This document shows, one piece after another, positions 27,991 through 36,490 of a stretch of DNA of 64,000 bases. The notes under the pieces are model-generated. The model saw only the letters and a program-made list of their open reading frames with translations. It was not told the origin of the DNA and searched no databases. The position numbers and the translations under genes are program-made. The stretch covers positions 124,001 to 188,000 of the forward strand of contig JALAGS010000235.1 in assembly GCA_022712315.1 (NCBI GenBank), written 5' to 3'. Every line of letters begins with the position of its first letter. Within the stretch, counting starts at the first letter, position 1. The stretch is from Sphingobacterium sp. (GTDB taxonomy: Bacteria > Bacteroidota > Bacteroidia > Sphingobacteriales > Sphingobacteriaceae).

Positions 27991-29442
27991 ATGAATAGAA
28001 GATTATTTATCCACCGCTCTGCTATCCTATTAACGCTAGCTTCCGCGGGACAGAGCGTATCCTGCTTTGGAAATACCGCCGAAAATGTGGCCGGCTACAG
28101 CATTAAACAGTTTGAAGATGAAGGCTTGGCCCACTTTTCTTACGCCATATTAGCCGACCGGAAAATTGTCCTTGTCGATCCTGCACGCGATCCGCGGCCT
28201 TATTACGCCTATGCAAAGGAGCAAGGAGCGAAAATTGTAGCCGTGGTGGAGACCCACCCTCATGCCGATTTCGTGAGTTCCCATTTGGAAATCCATCGGG
28301 ATCAGGATGCCACTATTTATGTGAGTAAACTGGTAAGGGCAGCCTATCCGCATCAGACTTTTGACGACGGCAATACCCTGAAGATTTCGGATCGAGTGGT
28401 ATTGCATGCGATCAATACGCCAGGACATTCTCCCGATAGTATTTCTGTGCTGCTGAAAGCGGATGGCCGTGATGCTGCTATCTTTTCGGGGGATGCGGTA
28501 TTGATCGGCGGCGTGGGCCGGCCCGATCTGCGGGAATATTCGGGCGAGCAAGCTACGCAGCGCGAAAAGCTGGCCCATCAGCTCTACCATACCGTGCAGG
28601 ATGTTTACGCTAAACTGGCTGATCAGGTGGTATTGTATCCCGCGCATGGTGCGGGCTCTCTCTGTGGGAATGCCCTCAAAGGAGCTAAGCAAAGTACTAT
28701 AGGCGCCGAAAGAACGCAAAATTTTGCTTTTCAGCAGCAGTCGGAAGAGGCTTTTGTGCGACAGATTCTGAATGACCAGCCAGCTATACCAGCTTACTTT
28801 CCATACAATGTGGAATTGAATCGCAAAGGTGCCGCACCATTATTGACTTCACTGGCGGCCATTCCATTGATTGGGGCTGCTGAGGTATCTGTTTCATCCG
28901 CAACGCTAGTCGATACACGTTCGGCAGCAGCATTCAGGCAGTCCCATTTTCCAGGGGCCATCAATATCCCCGAACGAAGTAAATCCGAATCTTGGATAGG
29001 GACACTTATCGACCCCAAAGGCAGTTTCTATCTATTGGTCGATACCAAAGAACAGGCAAGGCTGCAGCTTGAAAAGATTGCTAAAATAGGCTATGAGCAG
29101 TTTGTTAAAGCTGTTGTGCTCTTTGGTGACTTTGCTGCGCAGCATTCGGAAGACTTTGATCAGGCTGCTTTCGACCGTTCGCCGCAGGAGTATTTTATTG
29201 TCGATGTGCGTACAGCAGAGGAAGCCAAGGAGGGCCCCGTATTCAGCGGAGCGCATAATATTCCTCTGGCGGAATTAAAACAGCATATTTCGGAGCTACC
29301 CCTAGATAAGACCATTGTCGTTCATTGCGCTTCGGGCTATCGTTCGGCCATAGCCAGCAGCCTAATTCATGAATCGGCTCCAAAAGCCCATGTATGGGAT
29401 GTTGGCGAACATATCAAAGCGTATAAGTCAGCCGTGAATTAA
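27991..29442 (+). CDS. Tat-exported metallo-beta-lactamase/rhodanese fusion, persulfide-dioxygenase-like
   Basis: Probable periplasmic enzyme that oxidises persulfide sulfur and transfers sulfane sulfur, comparable in plan to CstB. About 483 residues. The N-terminus NRRLFIH is a twin-arginine motif, followed by a hydrophobic run and a possible lipobox Cys25. The MBL domain (about 35-260) has THPHADF with His89, His91 and Asp93, TPGHSPDS with His146 and FSGDAV with Asp168. His89, His146 and Asp168 match the iron ligands of ETHE1-type dioxygenases. The usual HADH reads HADF. Two rhodanese domains follow; the first lacks a catalytic Cys, the second has HCASGYRS with Cys446. Start at ATG 27991. 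Export of such an enzyme is unusual. Confidence 0.83.
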   Translation: MNRRLFIHRSAILLTLASAGQSVSCFGNTAENVAGYSIKQFEDEGLAHFSYAILADRKIVLVDPARDPRPYYAYAKEQGAKIVAVVETHPHADFVSSHLEIHRDQDATIYVSKLVRAAYPHQTFDDGNTLKISDRVVLHAINTPGHSPDSISVLLKADGRDAAIFSGDAVLIGGVGRPDLREYSGEQATQREKLAHQLYHTVQDVYAKLADQVVLYPAHGAGSLCGNALKGAKQSTIGAERTQNFAFQQQSEEAFVRQILNDQPAIPAYFPYNVELNRKGAAPLLTSLAAIPLIGAAEVSVSSATLVDTRSAAAFRQSHFPGAINIPERSKSESWIGTLIDPKGSFYLLVDTKEQARLQLEKIAKIGYEQFVKAVVLFGDFAAQHSEDFDQAAFDRSPQEYFIVDVRTAEEAKEGPVFSGAHNIPLAELKQHISELPLDKTIVVHCASGYRSAIASSLIHESAPKAHVWDVGEHIKAYKSAVN

Positions 29443-29475
29443 CAAGAATATATCAGTATTAAAGCCCAATACGAG

Positions 29476-30147
29476 ATGAAAGATTTAAAATTAATAGCAA
29501 GTATGCTTTTGGCGATCTGCCTGCTGCTCAATATCACAAACTGTCAATCCAGACAGGATACAAAGGAGGTTGTAAAAAATAGTCAGGTGTCGATAAAGAA
29601 AGAAGAAGCCCTCCGTTTTAAGCAGGAACTAGAAAGCCTGAATAAGACCAATAAAGTACCGGTACAGATTCCGGATAATGCACGCATTGTCTATGCGACC
29701 GAACAGGATGTACTGGAGATTGAAAATGGAATTGTCCTTTTTGGCTGGCCGAGCTGTCCCTGGTTCCGCAATGCCATAACACCTTTGCTGGAATTTGCAC
29801 AGGAGGAAAAGGCGACGATTTATTACCTCAATATTCACGATATCCGGGATCTGAAGGAGAAGGACAAGGCGGGTAAAGTCATCACGACCAAAGCTGGGAG
29901 TCCAGGCTATGAGGCCATTCTGGCCAAATTTCATAACATCTTGAATCCTTATACAGCAGTTGGCATTGATTCCATCAAACGGATATCTTCACCGACCGTA
30001 CTGTTTATCGAAAAAGGGAAAGGAGTTCACAAGGTTGTTTCCACCGTGGTGTCGCAGATAGATCCAAAAATAAAATTGGATAGCACGCAACGTCAGGAAC
30101 TTAAGCAGCGCTACCGCGAATATTTTACCGATGAACGGGCGATATAA
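29476..30147 (+). CDS. Thioredoxin-fold lipoprotein with a single active-site cysteine
   Basis: Exported lipoprotein of 223 residues with lipid-attachment Cys23 (ITNC). The thioredoxin-like region reads IVLFGWPSCPWFRNAITPLLEFAQEE, so the CxxC pair is reduced to Cys94 with Phe97 in the second position. A cis-proline context, ISSPTVLF, is present. A lone nucleophilic cysteine points to a thiol-capture, persulfide-carrier or peroxidase-like role rather than disulfide exchange. It sits 33 bases after the persulfide-dioxygenase-like gene in the same operon. Function is inferred only. Confidence 0.7.
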   Translation: MKDLKLIASMLLAICLLLNITNCQSRQDTKEVVKNSQVSIKKEEALRFKQELESLNKTNKVPVQIPDNARIVYATEQDVLEIENGIVLFGWPSCPWFRNAITPLLEFAQEEKATIYYLNIHDIRDLKEKDKAGKVITTKAGSPGYEAILAKFHNILNPYTAVGIDSIKRISSPTVLFIEKGKGVHKVVSTVVSQIDPKIKLDSTQRQELKQRYREYFTDERAI

Positions 30148-30202
30148 GTCTTTTGCATCCGATCTTTAAAGCCTGAATAAAAGCGCAGTTAACAGATGGG
30201 GG

Positions 30203-30226
30203 CTCCACAGGAATGGTGCTGTGGAG
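30203..30226 (+). repeat. Intercistronic hairpin
   Basis: CTCCACAG (30203-30210) and CTGTGGAG (30219-30226) form an 8-bp stem with an 8-nt loop, between the thioredoxin-fold lipoprotein gene and a small lipoprotein gene. No U-run follows, so processing or message stabilisation is more likely than termination. Confidence 0.45.
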
Positions 30227-30277
30227 GCGTATAAAATTATATGAATAGAGTATAAAGCTAAACTAAATAGATATGCT

Positions 30278-30439
30278 ATGAAAAAAATAATCAATCTTGG
30301 ACTTTTGGCATTTGTTTTAACGACATTTACAATCGCTTGCGGATCGGCGGGCAAGAAAAAAGAAGCCGGCAAAGAACAATCGGACTCCACTTCATCGACG
30401 GGTTCAAAAAAGGAACAGCCCAATACAGGTTGTGACTAA
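30278..30439 (+). CDS. Small 53-residue lipoprotein
   Basis: Short gene below usual length cut-offs. ATG at 30278, stop at 30437-30439. A 20-residue signal peptide (MKKIINLGLLAFVLTTFTIA) ends in a lipobox with Cys21, followed by a Lys-, Ser- and Glu-rich tail with a second cysteine (Cys52) one residue from the end. It lies two bases before the oxidoreductase gene, so it is part of locus 2. The near-terminal cysteine in a sulfur-type operon may be meaningful. No recognised family. Confidence 0.65.
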   Translation: MKKIINLGLLAFVLTTFTIACGSAGKKKEAGKEQSDSTSSTGSKKEQPNTGCD

Positions 30440-30441
30440 GA

Positions 30442-31887
30442 ATGATAAAAATCCAGTATATGCGAAAATTTGATGCAATTATTATTGGTTCGGGACCAAA
30501 TGGTCTGGCTGCAGCGATTACCTTTCAGCAACAGGGGCTAAGTACCCTGCTACTGGAAGGTGCCGATACGATCGGCGGCGGCATGCGCACAAAAGAACTT
30601 ACGCTCCCGGGTTTCCAGCACGATGTCTGTTCGGCGATCCATCCGATGGCCATGGCTTCGCCATTTTTCAGAAATCTGCCTCTGGAGGCCTTTGGACTAT
30701 CTTTTGTTAAGCCCCGTTATGCAGCGGCGCATCCGCTGGAAGATAAGGAGTCCGCGATACTCTATCACAGCCTTACCGAAACAGAGCGGGGACTAGGAGC
30801 TGATGGAGGGCGTTACCGTAAGCTGGTCGAAAAGGTCGTTGCCCATTGGGATGAGCTTGCCCTCGATATAATGGGGCCATTATCCTTTCCGAAACACCCC
30901 CTAACGTTGGCTTCGTTTGGGCTTGATGCCCTGCAGCCTGCGAGCTGGACGGTGGGGCGCTTTGCTACTGAGCAGGCGAAAGCACTGTGGGCGGGCATGG
31001 CAGCACATGGTATTCAGCCCCTGACAAACTGGACGACTTCGGCGATTGCGATCGTGCTGTCTGCCGTGGGCAATAAGTACGGCTGGCAGATTCCTGTGGG
31101 GGGCTCGCAATCCATTGCAAATGCACTGCTGCGGTATTATCAATCATTGGGCGGGGAGGTGCAAACGGGCTGTTGGGTCGAGGATGTGCGCGATCTGCCT
31201 TATCATAAAGTGCTTTTCTGTGATATGACCCCAAGGCAGCTGTTGCAGCTGAAAGGAATAGCGCTTGGGGGGCGGTACCGCAAAAGGCTGGAGGGCTACA
31301 GACAGGGAATGGGAGTGTTTAAAGTTGACTGGGCCTTGTCCGAGATAACGCCGTTTAAGGACTTGCGTTGTCAGCAAGCAGCGACTGTACATCTGGGAAA
31401 TACCTATGCGGAGATTGCAGAAAGCGAGCGTTTGAGTCATCTGGGAAAACAGGTCGACAAGCCATTTGTTTTGTTTGCACAGCAAAGTGCATTCGATCCG
31501 CGACGCGCACCCGAAGGCAAACACACAGGCTGGGCATACTGCCATGTGCCTAATGGAAGTGATATCGATTATACCGAGGCTATTGAAAATCAGGTTGAGC
31601 GATTTGCGCCCGGATTTAAAGATACTATTTTAGCAAAACACAGCTTTTCGCCAGCGAAGCTGGAAGCCTATAATCCCAATTACATTGGCGGGGATATCAA
31701 TGGCGGAATTATGGATATTACGCAGTTGTACAGCCGCCCTGTACTGGCCTTAAATCCATACCGTACTTCGATAGACCATATTTACCTCTGTTCGTCGTCT
31801 ACGCCTCCGGGCGGCGGCGTGCACGGCATGTGCGGTTATCATGCTGCACGGACAGCACTCAGCGAGCACTTTGGTTTGCGGCTATAG
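30442..31887 (+). CDS. FAD-dependent oxidoreductase of the phytoene-desaturase/PYROXD2 type
   Basis: Flavoprotein of 481 residues. The dinucleotide-binding loop is IIIGSGPNGLAAAITFQQQG (about 13-32), followed by GADTIGGGMRT. The C-terminal FAD-contact region is IYLCSSSTPPGGGVHGMCGYHAAR. This is the COG1233 group, which includes carotenoid desaturases but also many enzymes of unknown substrate. ATG at 30460 (seventh codon) is an equally good start. There is no signal peptide, so it is cytoplasmic. It closes locus 2, and no carotenoid genes are nearby, so a carotenoid role is not supported. Substrate unknown. Confidence 0.85.
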   Translation: MIKIQYMRKFDAIIIGSGPNGLAAAITFQQQGLSTLLLEGADTIGGGMRTKELTLPGFQHDVCSAIHPMAMASPFFRNLPLEAFGLSFVKPRYAAAHPLEDKESAILYHSLTETERGLGADGGRYRKLVEKVVAHWDELALDIMGPLSFPKHPLTLASFGLDALQPASWTVGRFATEQAKALWAGMAAHGIQPLTNWTTSAIAIVLSAVGNKYGWQIPVGGSQSIANALLRYYQSLGGEVQTGCWVEDVRDLPYHKVLFCDMTPRQLLQLKGIALGGRYRKRLEGYRQGMGVFKVDWALSEITPFKDLRCQQAATVHLGNTYAEIAESERLSHLGKQVDKPFVLFAQQSAFDPRRAPEGKHTGWAYCHVPNGSDIDYTEAIENQVERFAPGFKDTILAKHSFSPAKLEAYNPNYIGGDINGGIMDITQLYSRPVLALNPYRTSIDHIYLCSSSTPPGGGVHGMCGYHAARTALSEHFGLRL

Positions 31888-31945
31888 GAGCTGTGGATTT
31901 AATATGATGCTACCATCAGTTTTAAGAAATTTAACAAAAATATTT

Positions 31946-31982
31946 ACGAATTATTCGTAGATTTAATTCGTGAATTAAATCT
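31946..31982. promoter_or_regulatory. Two adjacent palindromes before the TlpA-like gene
   Basis: ACGAAT-T-ATTCGT (31946-31958) is followed directly by AGATTTAATT-CGTG-AATTAAATCT (31959-31982), which ends 11 bp before the start codon. They may be an operator or a hairpin in the message leader. Confidence 0.4.
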
Positions 31983-31993
31983 AAATAGAACCG

Positions 31994-33154
31994 ATGAAAT
32001 ATAGCCATGCTTTAAATACAGTTATCTGTCTTCTATGTCTGTGGTCCATGCCGCTTTATGCACAAGACCTAATGGGTATTTTAAAAAAATCCAGCTCAGT
32101 GCTAGACCAAAAAGAGGTGATAAATTATCATTACAGTCTGGAGATAAATTACGCTTCGGAGGATTATAAATATACCTTTGACGGTAATACCTATTTGGAT
32201 TTTCGAAAAAAAGACAATCCTCTGGGGCTAAATTTTCAATTCGATAATCCTCAGCGCAAGATTGTGTATAATGGGGCGGAGTCTTTCGAGCTTAATCTTC
32301 TTGATAAAACGAGTGTGGTAAAACGCCATCCCCAAAAGAGTGAGCTGGGGCGTTTTACCTTTTTGAATAGCGGTCTACTGACCTGGAAAAACGTACTGCC
32401 AACTATTATTTCCTCGGCTGATATTCAGAAGATTTTTGTTAAAAGTCCGCACCCATTTTGCTATGCTATACGGATAGAAATGGGGCAGCGTGTAATTGAT
32501 AATTTGGGCAATGTGACGCCAATAACTGCAAAAAGAAATATAAGCTATACGATTCTCCTGGATAAAAAGAGCTTTCTTCCGATCGAAATTCTTCAGGAAA
32601 ATGATGTAGCCGTGAATGATTATGTCAGAACAAAATTTAGTTACGTTGATTTAAGTAAGGGGCCGGCTGAGCATTCCTGGTATTATTCGAGTTATCCCGA
32701 ATATAAAGTAAAGGAGCCAAAAGTGCGTGTTTCATTGAAGACAGGGAAGATCGTTCCGCGATGGCAGCTACCGTTAATTTCAGGTTCTGGATCAATCACG
32801 CTCGATTCGCTTAAAGGCAATTATGTATTGCTGGAATTCTGGATTAAGAACTGTGGTTATTGTATTGAAGCAGTTCCGCTTCTGAATGAAGTGCATCGGA
32901 GCTATGTGGATAAGGGATTAAAGATAGTTGCGATAAATACTGCCGACCGTGAATCGGACATACAAAGTTTCCTTCGTCGAAATAAGCCGAACTATCCCAA
33001 TGTATGGGACAAGGATGGTAAAATAGGAGAGCTGTATGGGGTTAGTGGATACCCGCAAGCTTTTCTTTTAGACAAAGAAGGGCAACTGTTGTTCCAGGGC
33101 GCGGTAAATTCTGCTGAATTGCAAGCTGCACTAACCCAGGCGCTACGCAAATAA
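31994..33154 (+). CDS. Secreted TlpA-like thiol-disulfide protein
   Basis: Exported protein of 386 residues. A signal peptide ends near PLYAQD. Residues 25-250 form a beta-rich region of unknown family, similar to the N-terminal parts of other Bacteroidota TlpA-like proteins. The C-terminal thioredoxin domain (about 255-385) has FWIKNCGYC with the redox pair Cys287 and Cys290, and the cis-proline region GVSGYPQAFLLDKEG. It probably reduces or isomerises disulfides in the periplasm. It stands alone after locus 2, and palindromes at its start suggest its own control. Confidence 0.85.
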   Translation: MKYSHALNTVICLLCLWSMPLYAQDLMGILKKSSSVLDQKEVINYHYSLEINYASEDYKYTFDGNTYLDFRKKDNPLGLNFQFDNPQRKIVYNGAESFELNLLDKTSVVKRHPQKSELGRFTFLNSGLLTWKNVLPTIISSADIQKIFVKSPHPFCYAIRIEMGQRVIDNLGNVTPITAKRNISYTILLDKKSFLPIEILQENDVAVNDYVRTKFSYVDLSKGPAEHSWYYSSYPEYKVKEPKVRVSLKTGKIVPRWQLPLISGSGSITLDSLKGNYVLLEFWIKNCGYCIEAVPLLNEVHRSYVDKGLKIVAINTADRESDIQSFLRRNKPNYPNVWDKDGKIGELYGVSGYPQAFLLDKEGQLLFQGAVNSAELQAALTQALRK

Positions 33155-33990
33155 ATGATGTTGCTATGGTGTATTTTTGTTTTTTGATACCGGCGTTTAG
33201 GAAAAAATAAAATTCCGGGGTGCGTATTTATTTTCGGCAGCATTTTTGCTGAGTAGAGAGCTACGAAAACACCCCAAATAATATGTTTCATTAGGCCAAG
33301 AGATTTCTTGGCCTTTTGTATTTGCTTTTTCCGTTGTCTAAGTATGTTGCTCGGGGTTTTTTTCTAGTATATCTGCATCGTTAACGATCTGATAGTTTCA
33401 GTTGAACCGGTCCAATAACACACAAGTATAAAATTCTGTACTTTTCATTTGCCACATCGTTTATTTGCACTTGTGAAAATAAAGGGGATTGGCTGGAGTC
33501 TTTATTTGGATGCCAAAACTTAAAGATGGGCTCGGGGCAGTCTTGCCGAATACGATGCGAAGTTCATTCGGATTTTTGGGCTGTTCTTTGTTTAATTATG
33601 GGTTTATTTGTTTATTGGTAAACTGCTAATTTATATTGAATTATATTTCTTTATATACTTGTTTCGTGTCAGTTTGGCAGATCCTATTGAGAGATGAACA
33701 TGAGCGGTGAAGGGTACTGAGATTGCAGAAAAAGGAGGTGCTAGATATAGACCGTTCCGGCACAGCAACTATGAGCTGTACAGCAAATAAAAGATAGTCT
33801 TGTTGTTTTTGATAAATTTATTAATTGTTTATATACAGTATCTTGTGTTCTTTATATTGATTAAAAGTAGATATTATGTTTTGTGTGATGTGTAATGGTG
33901 TCGCGCTTTTATATGATCGATATTCGGCATAAAAGAATCAAAAGATTGTTAAAAAAAATCCATAAATTAGGAGAACTAACAATCTCTTTT
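33155..33990. other. Long non-coding stretch with one terminator
   Basis: About 830 bp without a convincing gene. A terminator lies at 33293-33314. Around 33547-33572 three short units (CGAA, CGAA, CGGA) recur at exactly 11-nt spacing, a weak echo of the periodic stretch at 45.5 kb. The open frame that runs into the next gene from 33895 is more likely leader than coding. Confidence 0.5.
33293..33319 (+). terminator. Intrinsic terminator after the TlpA-like gene
   Basis: AGGCCAAG (33293-33300) pairs with CTTGGCCT (33307-33314), 6-nt loop, followed by TTTGT. It lies 140 bp after the gene. Confidence 0.65.
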
Positions 33991-34584
33991 ATGGACGTAA
34001 AATTAATCATAAAGGCTTTCGCACTGTTATCGTTTTGTCTGACTTGCTTTGTCGGGCATGGGCAGGAAAGCAACAATAACAAAAAATTGTGGGCAAAATC
34101 CATCCTAAACCAAAAGGCACCCAAGCTGGAGGTAGAGCAATGGCTGTCTGCTGTACCCGACACAAAAGGAAAATTTGTGTTGATTGATTTTTGGGCGACC
34201 TGGTGTGGGCCGTGCCGAAAAGTGATTCCTGAAATGAATGAATGGCATAAAAAGTATAACGATAAACTTGTGATCATTGGTGTTTCGGATGAAAAGGCAG
34301 AAATTGTTAAAAAAGCCAAGGAAATCAAAATTGACTATTTCTCGGCAATCGACACGAAAGCCCGTTTGAAAAAACAGCTTGAAGTGCAGGGGATTCCACA
34401 TTGTATTTTATTGGATCCTGATGGCATTGTGCGCTGGGAGGGTTTTCCCACCTTAGAGGGGCATGAGCTAACCGATGATGTTGTTGCTGATATCATCAGA
34501 AAGTATTCCAGGAAACGTGGGAGATTTAAAGATAGCACTCCATATTTTCTGCGGCAGGAAGAAGTAATGTTGGCTGGACTGTAA
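33991..34584 (+). CDS. Secreted TlpA/ResA-like thioredoxin
   Basis: Exported thioredoxin-fold protein of about 197 residues. A signal peptide ends near FVGHGQE. The active site is FWATWCGPCRKVIPEM with Cys72 and Cys75, and the cis-proline loop is GIPHCILLDPDG. This is the common TlpA/ResA reductase type for periplasmic thiols or cytochrome maturation. ATG at 33991 is chosen over an upstream start (33895) because it begins a proper signal peptide and has an AGGAG-like sequence upstream. The extra C-terminal basic tail RKYSRKRGRFKD is unusual. Confidence 0.87.
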   Translation: MDVKLIIKAFALLSFCLTCFVGHGQESNNNKKLWAKSILNQKAPKLEVEQWLSAVPDTKGKFVLIDFWATWCGPCRKVIPEMNEWHKKYNDKLVIIGVSDEKAEIVKKAKEIKIDYFSAIDTKARLKKQLEVQGIPHCILLDPDGIVRWEGFPTLEGHELTDDVVADIIRKYSRKRGRFKDSTPYFLRQEEVMLAGL

Positions 34585-34645
34585 AAGTTTTCAATATCTC
34601 TAATTGATAAATAGTGCGATTTTGGCAGGACTTCGGTATTGAATG

Positions 34646-34678
34646 GAAAAAAAAAGTGTAACGGTTACCCGTTACACT
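34646..34678 (-). terminator. Terminator of the cold-shock gene
   Basis: AGTGTAACGG (34655-34664) and CCGTTACACT (34669-34678), 4-nt loop. On the minus strand the stem is followed by an uninterrupted run of T (A-run at 34647-34655 on the plus strand). A strong intrinsic terminator. Confidence 0.85.
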
Positions 34679-34681
34679 CTG

Positions 34682-34707
34682 CAAGAAGATGCAGCTGCAT
34701 CTTCTTG
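34682..34707. repeat. 26-bp perfect palindrome downstream of the cold-shock gene
   Basis: CAAGAAGATGCAG at 34682-34694 is followed directly by its exact complement (34695-34707), with no spacer. It lies 13 bp after the cold-shock stop codon and before the terminator, so the message ends in two stacked hairpins. Confidence 0.7.
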
Positions 34708-34720
34708 TGTGTTTACTTAA

Positions 34721-34912
34721 TTATGCGATACGTACATTAACTGCGTTAATGCCTTTTTTTCCGTTTTCTACATCAAATGTTACACTGTCATTCTCACGTA
34801 CTTCATTGATCAAACCTGATACGTGTACGAAAATGTCATCACCACCACCGGCTGGTGTAATAAAACCAAAGCCCTTGGTTTGGTTAAAGAATTTTACTGT
34901 TCCTTCTTGCAT
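34721..34912 (-). CDS. cspA: Cold-shock domain protein (CspA family)
   Basis: Single-stranded nucleic-acid-binding chaperone of 63 residues. RNP1 is KGFGFI (about 13-18) and RNP2 is DIFVH (about 26-30); the rest fits the five-strand cold-shock fold (MQEGTVKFFNQTKGFGFI...). The leader between the promoter at 35074 and the ATG is about 155 nt, as is usual for cold-shock genes with structured leaders. Downstream it has a perfect palindrome and a strong terminator. The symbol is generic; paralogues are expected. Confidence 0.93.
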   Translation of the reverse strand: MQEGTVKFFNQTKGFGFITPAGGGDDIFVHVSGLINEVRENDSVTFDVENGKKGINAVNVRIA

Positions 34913-35073
34913 TGTATTCTATATTATATTAAAGTATTCAATAGTAAATAATTATAATGAAATTGCAATCATTATAACATTCAATCGATTTGTTGACAAG
35001 AAATGATGTTTGTAATTTAATGGGCTTGGGTTTATTCAAGTTCAAAAAGGGTACAGCACCTATTATTTGATAA

Positions 35074-35081
35074 CAAAAGTA
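35074..35081 (-). promoter_or_regulatory. Promoter -7 element for the cold-shock gene
   Basis: On the minus strand this reads TACTTTTG, a perfect TAnnTTTG. It places the transcript start near 35067 and gives a leader of about 155 nt. No clear -33 element is seen. The rest of 34913-35287 holds AT-rich inverted repeats (35202-35222 and 35245-35258). Confidence 0.45.
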
Positions 35082-35287
35082 GCTTCTGAAAATGCGAAAA
35101 CTGAGTCGAAAAGAATGACTTGACAAATTCAGATAAGCAAAGGCGGAGCCGATTATTGATCAAATGTAATTATAAATTATTGATTTATAAAGTGTTTTGG
35201 TATATTTATTTATAATAAATATGCAATAACCTATTAAGCAGGGTTAAAACGCGTTTTACAGCCATGAAATATTCATTAAAATTAACC

Positions 35288-36346
35288 TTAAATACGATAA
35301 GTGAAAGCATTGATGTTCATGCCGGCACCTACAGATGCGAATAAGATAATGTCACCCTCGCTTAATGATTGGTTATCGATTTTTCCATGTACCATAAGAT
35401 CATAAAGCGTTGGAATAGTTGCTACACTGCTATTTCCTAGCGTATGTATAGTCATGGGCATGACGTCAGCAGGAGGAGTCTTGCCATAAAGTGCATAGAA
35501 TCTCATTAAAATAGCTTCGTCCATTTTCTCATTGGCTTGGTGGATCAGGATCTTTTTGATTGCAGAAACATCAATATTGGCCTTTTCAAGACAAGACTGC
35601 ATAGCCAGAGGAACCTTATTAAGAGCAAATTCATAGATTTTGCGTCCTTTCATTTTGATATATCGAGTAGCAGGATCTTCCTTGTGGTGATAAGAGCTGC
35701 CGAAATTAAGATAATCGGCTTCATCCAACGCATATGTTGCGCTCTCAAAAGAGAGTAATCCGCGGTTTTCCGTTGTTGCTTCGACGATTACAGCACCAGC
35801 ACCGTCTGCGTAGATCATCGAATCTCTATCGTAGGGATCTACCACACGTGACAGCGTTTCTGCGCCGATGACCAAACATCGGGTTGCCATGCCCGATTTA
35901 ATAAAAGCATTGGCCTGCAATATTCCCTCATTCCAACCGGGACAGCCAAACAGGAGGTCATAAGCCACACATTTTGGATTACGGATTGCTAATTTTTTCT
36001 TTACCCTTGTCGCTAGGCTAGGTACGGTGTCCGATTGGATTTTGCCGTATTGAACATCACCATAATTATGGGCAACAATAATGTAATTCAATGTCTCTGG
36101 GTCAATACCGGCATCTTCAATGGCGCGCGCTCCAGCCAAGAAAGCTAGGTCTGATGCGACTTGATCACGATCGGCATAGCGGCGTTCCTCAATTCCGGTG
36201 ATCGCTTTGAATTTCTCAATGACAGAAGCCGACTGGCCAAATGGAGATCCGCTCTCATCCAAAAAAGAATGTTCTTTAAAAAATGTATTGGCGATCTTAT
36301 TGTTTGGAATATAACTGCCAGAACCGGTAATTCTTATGTTTATCAT
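35288..36346 (-). CDS. 3-oxoacyl-ACP synthase III-like enzyme (KASIII/FabH family)
   Basis: Condensing enzyme of 352 residues that joins an acyl-CoA to malonyl-ACP or performs a related acyl transfer. The thiolase-fold triad is present: Cys135 in LLFGCPGWNEGI, His269 in IHQANEKMDE and Asn305 in LGNSSVATIP. The C-terminus GDIILFASVGAGMNINAFTYRI is typical. It stands alone between a cold-shock gene and an unrelated secreted protein, with no fatty-acid genes nearby. It may therefore be a specialised paralogue rather than the housekeeping FabH, so no symbol is given. Confidence 0.88.
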   Translation of the reverse strand: MINIRITGSGSYIPNNKIANTFFKEHSFLDESGSPFGQSASVIEKFKAITGIEERRYADRDQVASDLAFLAGARAIEDAGIDPETLNYIIVAHNYGDVQYGKIQSDTVPSLATRVKKKLAIRNPKCVAYDLLFGCPGWNEGILQANAFIKSGMATRCLVIGAETLSRVVDPYDRDSMIYADGAGAVIVEATTENRGLLSFESATYALDEADYLNFGSSYHHKEDPATRYIKMKGRKIYEFALNKVPLAMQSCLEKANIDVSAIKKILIHQANEKMDEAILMRFYALYGKTPPADVMPMTIHTLGNSSVATIPTLYDLMVHGKIDNQSLSEGDIILFASVGAGMNINAFTYRI

Positions 36347-36490
36347 TGTTTCTTTGTACCTAATGTGTTTAAATGTATTTCGACGATCATCCCCTTATGC
36401 TATGCTGATTCCTTCTGGTCGTATACATTCACATTTCTGGCGGCTTGTTTCCTTCTCAGCTTTAATATACCAAATATTATCGGAATAGTA

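Noticed and set aside
28150..28719. 189-codon open frame on the minus strand
   Set aside because: Lies wholly inside the MBL/rhodanese gene; its translation is low-information and matches no family. Codon-bias shadow of the plus-strand gene.
30442..31887. Carotenoid biosynthesis gene
   Set aside because: The family includes phytoene desaturases, but no other carotenoid gene is nearby and the operon is of sulfur-redox type.
33895..33990. N-terminal extension of the TlpA-like protein
   Set aside because: The extra 32 residues are basic and do not form a signal peptide; the internal ATG at 33991 starts a proper one.
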